This document shows, piece by piece, positions 33,389-43,300 of a DNA stretch of 64,000 bases (the first letter of the stretch is position 1; the number at the start of each line of letters is the position of its first letter). The position numbers and the translations under genes are program-made. Source of the DNA: Bretschneidera sinensis (lineage: Eukaryota; Streptophyta; Magnoliopsida; Brassicales; Akaniaceae). Below the pieces are notes generated by a model. The model did no database searches. It saw only the letters and a program-made list of their open reading frames with translations, and had not been told where the DNA came from. The DNA lies in contig CM043699.1 of NCBI GenBank assembly GCA_023935145.1, positions 113,007,036 to 113,071,035 of the forward strand, written 5' to 3'.

Positions 33389-35527
33389 TCATCCTGAGCT
33401 TGGATGTTCCTCCCCTGTAACAGGCTGCCCCGTGTCTAGATGTTCTTCTTGCCCGTCTGACTGCCCCCACCCGAAGTTTGGATGATGCTCTGACCTCTCG
33501 GGTTGTTCCCCCTTCGAAGCAGACTGCTCCTCGTCCTTCTCATTCTCCTCGGGCTCCAGAAGGTTGAGGTCCGAAAATTCTATCTCTGGGTGCATGGCCT
33601 CAACCTTCCCTTTGGCTTCCATGAAGCCCGCGAGGAACTACTGGCCCCTCTCCAGGATTACAACCATCTGATAGGCCTTCGAGCCCTAAAAAGCAGCTAG
33701 GGCCTCCTCCACAGTAGCCTGAGTACGAGTCTCAGCTTCCTCTGCAGCAGCTCGGATGTGGGCCTTAGCTTTCCCCGCAACAGCTTGAGCACGAGCCTTA
33801 GAACCAACCCTGGCTTAGTTAGCCGCGTCCAGCAAAGCCTGCAGTTGGCGAGCGACCTCTGTCTTCTCCTTCAGCTGATGCTGTGTTCAGCCAAGCAGCT
33901 CGGCCATCTCCAAGCATCGACGGGAAGTTGCGCCTACAATGACACCTATCTGCGATCAAGCAGAAAGTGTTAGTCAGTAAAATGATAGCAAGAAAAGAGA
34001 AGGAAATGGAAAGTATTACGCGAAAATTTTACCTGGGACGCGACAGACTCTGCGACCGCGCAGAGGGACTCGGTAGTCTTACGGGCTAACTCCATAGTAT
34101 CCCGAGGAGGAGTCCCCTTAATCAGATGCTCTCGTTCTACCCGAGTGTGCGTAAACATGGAGTCGTCAATCCTCAAAGCCCAGTTGGGCATAAAGACCGA
34201 AGGCTCGGAGGCAAAACCCTGGGTAGCACCAAAAGCGGTCGAGGGCCCAGCAGTGGCAGAGGTCACTAGGGCAGTGCTGGAGATTGGAGTGACCTCCGGA
34301 TGAGAATAATGCCTCGAAGAGGTCTCCAGGTCAATAGGGGTAGGAGACGGGCCCTGAGGCCTCTTCCTGGCCCCCGATCCTGAGGCTTGTTACTTCTCGG
34401 CCCGGGCAGCCCTCATCTTCTCTAGGACCAGCTTCTTCACTAGCTCTATGGGTAGAGCTTTGGCCTCCATATTTGTCAAAAAACAACTATGGAAAAACAT
34501 AAATATAAATTACAGGCAAAAGAAAGCACAAGTAAAAATGCAGAGAAAAAATAAGAAGCTCGAACTTATACCACTCTCGAGAGAGGGCTCAAGGCATAAG
34601 GGGCAAAAACCGTGCTTGGCTAGCTCCTCATTGCTGTAGAGGACTTCAATGTCTAGTGGCGAGGCCACCATAGCATCCACGGTCTCTTGCTCATAAGGAA
34701 GGAGACCCACCTTCTTACACTTCCCAGTCTGGTCCATACTCCAAGAACGGGGAAGGCCGAAGTCCTCGGTTGACGGGACAAAGAAAAATTTCTTCTTCCA
34801 CCTTTTGATGGATGAGGGGGTCTTCTTCAGCAGCCTTCTCCTTGGACGAGTACTAAAGACCACCCATCCGGTCTGGTCGTGCCTGTTAATCAGGAAGTAG
34901 GCCTTAAAGATGTCCATGGTCATTGGTCTGCCCACTTCCAAACAGATGCAGATAAAGGCCATGATCAGCCGTACCGAGTTCGGTACCAGCTGGCACAATG
35001 CAATATCAAAGTACCGAAGAACGTTACAAAAGAATGGGTGAAGGAGGAACCATAGCCCAACCTGCATGTGATGTTCGTACACACACAGCTCATAGGGCGC
35101 TTGGCTAGGAAGAGTGTCACAAGCCCTCTTCCCTACCCTGGCCAGACGGAGGGCGTACTCGCCTGGGATGCTGTACGTCTTCCGGATTACCTCCAGGTCC
35201 TCCATCTTCAGCTGATTAGGGATCTTATTGGCGGAATAATTCTACTATTCTTTCTCTTCCCCGGTCGAGGCCTCCTTGACACTAGTTAGGGCCTCGATCG
35301 CCTCATCCTCGGAAGAAGAGTCCTCCTCATACTCCTCTACCAGGGGGGATATATGGCACCATGGCCAGAGGACCTGCCCTCAGCATAGCCCTTTCGGGAG
35401 TCGATCTCCTGGAAGAGGACAAGGACGACTCCACTTCCTTGGTACTATCACTACCACTCACATCTACACTACTCCTACTGCTATCATTACTACTACGCTG
35501 ATCACGATATACATCAAACAAAGACAT
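33389..35527 (-). pseudogene. Antisense gene of the Tat element (gypsy-type transposon protein, Transposase_28-like), decayed
   Basis: Starts at ATG 35527 (MSLFDVYRD, then a Ser-rich acidic region). A one-base slip at a C run near 35340 is followed by two TAG codons near 35230. The conserved core is at 34572-35205: SIPGEYALRLARVGKRACD, LHPFFCNVLRYFDIALCQL, PNSVRLIMAFICICLEVGR, then SSIKRWKKKFFFVPS. A donor-like GTATAAG follows at 34571. Coding resumes at 34461 (MEAKALPIELVKKLVLEKM) through 34032, another donor (GTAAAATTTT) follows, and a long helical tail runs 33950-33389 with Ala/Glu/Lys-rich coiled-coil character. The core resembles the protein annotated in plants as putative gypsy-type transposon. 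Function is unknown. The exon structure is inferred. Confidence 0.68.
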
Positions 35528-35937
35528 GTTTAAAAAAGAAGAAAAGTGGACAAACTCACCAGAGTCCGAGGGATTCAGACTTGAACTCCTTCAAAAGTCC
35601 AAACTCTTTGAAGAAAACCCCTCCTCTGCGACTCCAAACGTCACGGCCACCAAAGCTTCAGCACCAACCGAGTCCAAACTCCCACGAAAAACCCAAACGC
35701 CAAGACTACGACGAAATACAGGACGAAGACCCCCACGAGCTGAAGACTCTAAAAAACAAAGGTTTAAGGACGAAGACTGTCAACAAACAAAGGTATGAGG
35801 ATGAAGACTCTCAGAAACAAAAGAATGAGGACGAAAACTCTCGAAAGTAAAAACGGACGAGGCCAAAGGCTCTTAACTCTTCTATCTTAAAAACAGAACT
35901 CACTTTGGTTTAAAGTGAGAAAGAAGGGAAATAGGAA

Positions 35938-35955
35938 CCCCCTTATATAGGAGAG
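35938..35955 (-). promoter_or_regulatory. TATA box driving the antisense gene of the Tat element
   Basis: Minus-strand CTCCTATATAAGGGGG lies about 400 bp upstream of the ATG at 35527, followed by a pyrimidine-rich TTCTTTCTCAC-type start region. It is separate from the LTR promoters and points the opposite way. Confidence 0.6.
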
Positions 35956-36192
35956 AAAAACACGTCCAACGAGGACATTAAATGCATGCACAGAAAAAGA
36001 GGCGGTGTTTCGGATCCCAAATCCACTATCACACTCTCCCAGGGAACGTTTTGTTCCCCCAAGCGGCTTCTCGGTTCCCGAGAAAAAAACTCGTTTCCAA
36101 GGGCCTCCATTTCCCTAAAAATGACTACTCGAATTTAATACAGATACACCACGTGTCAAGCACGCTGCCATTCACTCATGATTGAACCCCCG

Positions 36193-37405
36193 TAGTTCCA
36201 AGGTCCAAGCTGATGGATTGCATCTTCTGTCTTCGGACTCATGTCTCTAAGACTGATCAGATGGATTTCACCACTGGTCCTCAGCTCATTAGCTCCAAGG
36301 TCCGAGCAGATGGATTGCTCCATTGGTCCTCGGCCGATTAGCTCCAAGGTCCGAGCAAATGAATTGTTCATTCTGTCCTCAAACTCATGTCTCCAAGGCT
36401 GAGTAGATAGATTGCTCCACTGGTCCTCGGCCCATTAGCTCCAAGGTCCGAGCAGATAGATTGCTCATTTTGTCCTCGGACTTATGTCTCCAAGGCCAAA
36501 CAGATAGATTGCTCCACTGGTCCTCGGCCTATTAGCTCCAAGGTCTGAGCAGATGGATTACTCCTTCTGTCCTCGAACTCATGTCTCCAAGGTCCGAGCA
36601 GATGGATTGCTCCTTCTGTCCTCGGACTCATATATCCAAGGCCGAGCAGATGAATTTTTCCACTGGTCCTCGGCCCATTAGCTCCAAGGTCCGAGTAAAT
36701 GGATTGCTGCTTCTATCCTCGGACTCATGTCTCCAAGGTCAAGCAGATGGATTGCTCCACTAGTCCTCGACCCATTAGCTCTAAGGTCCGAGCAGATGGA
36801 TTGCTCTTTCTGTCCTCGAACTCATGTCTCCAAAGCCGAGCAGATGGATTGCTCCACTGGTCCTCGCCCCATTGGCTCCAAGGTTCGAGCAGATGGATTG
36901 CTCATTTTGTCCTCGGACTCATGTCTCCAAAGCCGAGCAGATGGATTGCTCCACTAGTCCTCGGCCCATCAGCTCCAAGGTCCGAGTAGATGGATTGCTC
37001 AATCTGTCCTCGGACTCATGTCTCCAAGGCCGAGCAGATGGATTGCTCCTTCTGTCCTCAGACTCATGTCTCCAAGGTCCAAGTAGATGGATTGATACTT
37101 CTATCCTCGAACTAATGTCTCCAAGGCCGAGCAGATGGATTGCTCATTCGATCCTCGGACTTATGTCTCCAAGGCCGAGCAAATGGATTTCTCCACTGGT
37201 CCTCGGCCCATTAGCTCCAAGATCCGAGCAGATGGATTGCTCCTTCGATCATCGGACTCATGTCTCCAAGGCCGAGCAGATGGATTGCTCCACTGGTCCT
37301 CGACCCATTAGCTCCAAGGTCCGAGCAGATGGATTGCTCTTTTTATCCTCGGACTCACATCTCCAAGGCTGAGCAGATGGATCGCTCCACTGGTCCTCAG
37401 CCCGG
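36193..37405 (+). repeat. Minisatellite, about 25 units of about 49 bp, two alternating subtypes
   Basis: Each unit contains GAGCAGATGGATTGCTCC. One subtype continues CTGGTCCTCGGCCCATTAGC, the other TCTGTCCTCGGACTCATG; both end in a CTCCAAGG(T/C) block. The subtypes mostly alternate, giving a dimeric period of about 97 bp, with some runs of one type (36560-36650, 37020-37190). It lies between the antisense gene and the 3' LTR, where Tat elements commonly carry tandem repeats. The several open frames across it are by-products of the repeat. Confidence 0.9.
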
Positions 37406-37490
37406 CATCTCAAAAACCTAAGGAAGCTGACCATCCTTCTCATTGAAGAGCAAACCCTAAAATACTTCCTTGAACACATAACTGTACTCA

Positions 37491-37507
37491 AGGAAGTGGG
37501 GGACCTC
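37491..37507 (+). other. Polypurine tract of Tat element
   Basis: AAGGAAGTGGGGGACCTC runs directly into the 3' LTR start TGATACTGCC at 37508. Confidence 0.7.
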
Positions 37508-38225
37508 TGATACTGCCAAAATACACCCCTCCAATAAGAAGACAACATGTGGATCCTCTTGAAGTTAGGCTGCAAGGAGACACGCGGAAGACTCAGGCTC
37601 GGACAGCTGGGTCTCCAGGTCATAACCGTCTTTCAGGGCATCATTGCCCTCCAGCTGGGCCTCCACGTCACCACCGCCATCCAGGCCATCATCACCCAAC
37701 CAAGTTGGGACTCTGGGTCATCAAACCGCCCTAACGCATAGACGACTCCTGATCAAGCCAGCAAGGCAAAGCCCAAGCGAACGGCCCCCAGCCTCCTAGC
37801 TGGGCTTCCAAGCATCATTACCCAACAAAGTTGGGACGTCAGGTCGCCAACCGCCCTAATACATGGATGGCCCCTATCAAGCCAGCAAAGCGAAGCCCAA
37901 GTGGATGGCCCCCAGCCTCCTAGCTAGGCTTCCTAGGCATCATTACCCAACCAAGTTAGGGCGTCACATCACTACCGCCCTGGGCAATATGCCGCCTCCA
38001 AAGCCCTATAAAAGGATCAGGTGCGCATTCTAAATGATCTAACTTTTCTCAACTTAAAAAGGGAACGCTCGTCACCTACATATTTGTGCTCTGACTCTGA
38101 CTAAAGCTTCGGAGCATCCCCAGAGGCACCCCCTCCGGCGACCCCCTAGCTCACCTTCCTCTCCCTGTGCAGATATGTCTGAGTCCTGGCCTCCAGCTCA
38201 ACAAAACGCATTTTTGGCATCAACA
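37508..38225 (+). repeat. 3' LTR of Tat element
   Basis: 718 bp, TGATACTGCC...GGCATCAACA, collinear with the 5' LTR and with its own TATA box, CCCTATAAAAGG, near 38004-38016. The two LTRs differ by scattered substitutions, more than the Sirevirus-like pair does. Confidence 0.93.
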
Positions 38226-40335
38226 GCAACAAAAAAGAAGACTGAAATGAGGGCCCTGCATCTCTTTCGCGCCGATTTACAATTTTTTAAATCTGATTTA
38301 AATCATTCCGGATTAAATCAAGTTGATTATCAATTCACTGTTTAAATCCCAACCAAACGTGATTGAACTATAAAATTGTCAAATACCGCATTTACCTTAC
38401 ATAAGTTGGAAAGCTTTCTTGTCTGTGGCACCGTAACACGAAATTGTAGCTAGGCCAAAAAAATTATCTCGGTGATTATTAAAAAGATTATTGGTAACAT
38501 TGTTATAATTCATGTTTTATTTTATTGGTTTTGAGAAATGAGAATCTTGTCTTTAGTTTGGTTTGATTCTGAAAAATTCTCTTTACGACAACTCAAACAA
38601 GAAATTTTATATAAATTTAGTATTAGGTACACTCAAATAAATAAAGACAAAAGTACGATGAGATAATCTTTATAAATTAATGATATAAGATTATCACATA
38701 AAAAAAAGTAAAATACAAATACATTTTTATCCGTGCGGATTTGAACCATTATAATAATATAACTTTCTTTTCAATTCTCATGTATTGATGTTCTTTTTAA
38801 TGTAATAAAAAAGTACATCGTTTAGGTTTGGTAATAATTATAATTTAATTTCAAGTTTTTTTAAAAAATAACAAACAATCCCACTGATAAAAAAATTTAA
38901 ATAAAAATGGAAATAAATGCCTTTTAACTATTGTCTATCTTGCGTATAGCAAGCGACATATCACACCTCAATGAAACAGCACAAATCCAAAGTTACATTG
39001 TTGTTAGAAAATAATTTTCATTTATTTATGCCTTGATTGTTAGTTATTTTAGATGTAAGAATGCAAGGATCAACTAAAACTTAATAGGGAATATCAATTT
39101 TCAAATACTTACAATCAAGTTGTAATTACTATCAAACTTAAGGGATATAATTATATTTTACCTAAATGAAACCATCTCATTTTATTGGTATGTGAAAAAC
39201 ATTTGAATCTCATTTTACGTTCTTTATTATTATTTTTTTTTTGTTTGGTACATAAAAAATGTTTGAAGAGAAAGTGACATTCCTATTGAAAGTTCTCACA
39301 CGTAAATCAAAATCAAGTGATGGTTAAAATTATACAGGAAGGTGTACTTTACGTAACGGAAAGATTCGAATCTAAACGCTTTTGATGAAACAAAGAGTCT
39401 CAACCATCCCGCAAAGCTTCAGTTGTTCATCTCTTCCTTAATTATGTTTAGCAAAGAACAAATTGATATTCTCGGAACAAATAAAATTTTATGGAATTCA
39501 TTTAAAATTCTACACTTGTTACATGTGGAAATAAATAAATAAATAAATATAATTTATTTTGAAATAAATTTGTTATAAAATTAAATTAGCTTAACCTGTT
39601 AATTTACAAATGAATTTAAGAGAATGAAAAGTAAAATATTATATTGACCAAATGATCTCTTCTTCACTCCATTTTCCTCCCCCTCACCTCCTTCTCCCTC
39701 TTCTTTTAAATCTTCATTTATTCCAAACATTTTAAACATAATAATTCAAATAAAAAAATCAAACATAAAAATTCATTTCAAAATAAATTATATTTTTAAT
39801 TCAATTGAAAATAAAATAAATTACATTTTCATTTGATTCTAAACAAAGTTTAAGTATTATTTATCCCAAAAAATTGATCCAAAATTAATCAAGAAAAATA
39901 AAACATCAAAGCACATAAATGGTGCATGCAGGAAATTGTGAAACGTTTGACCGATACATAACTTCCATAGAATGGAGCATTGATCATTCGATTTAAAACA
40001 TTTGACCAAGTGCTAGAGAGAACAAAAAAAAAAAGCGATAATAATTACTGATCCATGGTATCCACATTACAAATGCTTTTACATTTACATTACAAATGAA
40101 TGAAAAAATTGGTTAACACATCTTGCAAACGAGAGAGAAAATACAAAGGCATAACAAAAGGCAAACTATAGAACACTCCCCCCAAAAAATACTTAGCAGT
40201 GGGGCTCGTTCAAGGGTAGAAAATTAGATTTTTCTTTTTCAAAAAATACCTTCCAAATGCAGAATTTTCAAAGACCCGAGAGTTTTCTACAACTGAACGC
40301 ACCAGATTCTCTATCCTCAGCTGGTAGTGATAGTT
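38226..40335. other. AT-rich intergenic DNA and 3'UTR side of the subtilase gene
   Basis: No gene seen. A fold-back region at about 39470-39860 has inverted arms (TATAATTTATTTTGAAAT near 39545 against ATTTCAAAATAAATTATA near 39775), probably a MITE-like element. The subtilase 3'UTR should lie in the last 100-250 bases. Confidence 0.5.
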
Positions 40336-43300
40336 CTACAAGATTTTAACTATAACTGACAATGGGATGTTGATAACATGCCCTTTATTTCCAAAAAGTC
40401 CAACCCTTCCAAAAGTGGCAGCAGAGCTATTCATTGTAGCGTTAAAGAATACAGTCAAAACCTTCATCTCCTCACTGGCAATAGAGAAGTGAGTTGGACT
40501 CACCTCAATTGAAACCCCGAAAGGAGCACTCCAACCAACACTGTAAGTTTCATTCCCAGCAATGTTAATCACTGATCTTTGGACTGTTCTAGACCGATTC
40601 AGTTTTGCAATTGTAATCGACGGCAAGTTCAGGTCAGCGCTGCTGATGGTAGAATTATAAACCCAACAGTTCTTACCAGTGTAATTCAAGACGACAGGAG
40701 CAGATCCATTAATGCCACAAAGAAACAACATATACTCGTCATAATCTACAGAAAAAGAACACGTATTTGAATTCAGAATATCTAATGAAAGAGGACAGAA
40801 ATGAATTTCATTAAAGAAAAATTGCAATAGCTCCTTTGCAAATAACATCTTTTATATTTTTAATTTTAGTTTGGCAATAAGTCAACGAGTTAAATCACAT
40901 CAAGCCACATCACTTTACTTGGAAGTAAAGTCCATGTCAAAAGGCCAGGAACAATTGGAGAAATGCTTGAAAAATAGGGAGGTTTTAAATGCATGCCCCT
41001 ATACAAGACTGGTCTCAATAAAAACCTTTTTTTTATTGGTAAAACACACGCACACACTGCTCGAACCTAGGACCTTTAGGACCTAGGGCTGACTTAGCCA
41101 TTGAGCTAAGGTCTCGGTAAAAAACTAGTGGCCAAAAGTGATGCAATAATGAGTATTGTGAGCAGACGCATATAGATATGAAAACATTCAAGTGCTAGGT
41201 ATTATAAAGCAATCGTCTTGTAAAAGAGAAGGCTGCTCATAGAAGGAAGGTTTCAGATCTATTTGAACTAGAGTTTCATCTCCATTACATAAAGCACAAT
41301 AATAGCAAATGAAAAAAAGTCAGTAAGCAATACTTATGGGCAAATCTTTACCTAAAAGAGAGAGAAAGACATAAAGATAGTCCTTCTTTGGGGGCTGGGG
41401 TTGCCAAGGGACACCACTGAGAAATTCACTTAACCAACAGATGAGATAAAGAGTATAAAGGGTCCTCCCAGGCAAGCTAAGTTATATAAGGGAACAAGAA
41501 ATTTAGTGAACAGTCTCACCAAGGAACTTGTAAAAGTTTCAACTTCAAAAGAAAGAAAAATAAAATGTCATAAATATATTTTTTTTATTATAAATTAATG
41601 TAATAATCTTCTGATTTCATAATATTGAAACTATGCATTTTAAGTTCCAAGCCGGTAACACCAATTTCCTTCTGAAGACTAACAAACCAAATCTTGGGCT
41701 TGATAGACATGGATGGGAACTAATGTTACTCAAAAGCTTAAGTTCAATAATCTTGGGCCCAAACCATGTACATAAACTACTCTTATTTTTTATTTCTTTA
41801 AGATGTGGGATAACTCTCATGTGCATATCCTAACAAACCTCCCTCCACGTGTGAGTTATATACCAAACTCTCCCTTAAATAGAACAAAGGGTCACGAGAT
41901 CAACGGGAGAAACCAAACCAAACCAAACTCAACCATGGGGAAAGGCAAACCATGTGAGTCCTCACGAGGCAGACTGTATCACAAGCCACACATGACAGTC
42001 TTCCAAGAAACCGTGATCACACAAACGCCTCTCATTCACAGACTCAAGCATGGGACAAATCGTGAGAGTCACACGATTGTAACCAACTCGAACCTAGCTC
42101 TAATACCAATTTACCCCATGAGAACTCCCATGGCTTGCCTCTCCACATGGTTGAGTTTGGTTTGGTTTCTCCCACTTGAATGGAACCAAGGGTCACGAGA
42201 TCAACAAGAGAAACCAAACAAAACTCAGCCATGGGGAGAGGCAAGCAATGGGAGTCCAGACGGGGTAAACTGGCATCAGAGCCAGGTTTGAGTTGGTCAC
42301 ATATGTCCTTCAATAACCTAAGAAACTCTTAATAGAAAGGATAACCTATTTCTTTGCCTTATGAGTTCTCAATTAAGGCCCAAAGGTGGAAAAAGAAAAA
42401 GGGTGTTATGGTTCTTCATTAGGCCCAAATAAACATCTCTAATGATTATTTACAGACTCATCTAAGTGAGTCTAGAGTTGAATAATGCATAGATGAATGG
42501 AGAAGTGCTTTTTATCTTGTGCTCAAACAATGAAAGAAAGTTGAAATGTAAGATCAAATGATGTCAGTGAATGCAATTTGGAGAAAATGTGGAACAGATG
42601 ATGTGTAGTACATTTGTCCTAGATAGGGATGAATGGAAAAAGAGGACTATTGCAACTATCGCTAGGTGAAATTACGCTTTGTATAAACTTCTATGCACTT
42701 CAGCGTGACAGCATCCACAAAAGTCACCATAGAAATGTTTTTCTTTCAATTGAAAATACAGCGGTACTGTTTGCGCCGCTTCCCACTCCCCCTCCCTCAA
42801 TTAGCCTAACATGCCCAGTTAAGTTTTTTTAAACACGCCGCGCGTGCTTATATTCGCTTGTTTAGGTTGGTAGTGTTTAAGGGCTTGTAAATTTGAGGGG
42901 GGTTAGTAGAATTACTTAGAAAATTAAAAGAGTGAAAGCACGTTTCGTTAAAAAAAAACCTTCAAAACAACACCATAAATTGGAAGCCCAAATGCCTCTT
43001 GACGAAAGCATAGGGGCTCCAAGCCATGAAATTAGATTTTAATATATTATAAATATATATATATATATGTATATATTTTAAATTCCACATTCTAACTAAC
43101 TCCATAAGTGGTACATTGTTCCAATTTATGTCTCCAATAATACCATAAATGTCAAGCATATCAAATTTCTATCTCATTTATATTTGGTGCATTTCATATG
43201 CTGAAGTCTAAGAACATTAGTCTCTTAATTACTGAAAATTTTGACCATTACCATATGTTTAATCGAATAAAAAGGTGGTCGTACAATCAAAACAGATTTT

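Larger units (their letters stand above)
8731..38225 (+). mobile_element. Tat-lineage Ty3/gypsy LTR retrotransposon (outer layer of nest)
   Basis: Delimited by two direct LTRs (8731-9449 and 37508-38225) and the near-matching target duplication CCAAC (8726-8730) / GCAAC (38226-38230). After removing the nested insertion 14911-33033, its own length is about 11.4 kb. Order: LTR, PBS, gag, protease, RT, RNase H, second RNase H, integrase, spacer, antisense gene, 49-bp minisatellite, polypurine tract, LTR. The extra archaeal-type RNase H and the antisense ORF after pol are known Tat-lineage traits. All coding regions are broken by stops and frameshifts, so it is dead. It is the oldest layer of the stack because everything else sits inside it. 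Confidence 0.9.

Noticed and set aside
33503..35798. Plus-strand open frames opposite the Tat antisense gene
   Set aside because: Conserved residues and splice-like signals are on the minus strand; the plus-strand frames show no family resemblance.
36193..37405. CRISPR-like reading of the repeat array
   Set aside because: Units are contiguous with no unique spacers, in a eukaryotic retroelement, and no cas genes exist here.
36156..37623. Several overlapping open frames with repeated SRWIAPLVL or QMDCSF residues
   Set aside because: By-products of the 49-bp minisatellite, which happens to lack stops in more than one frame.
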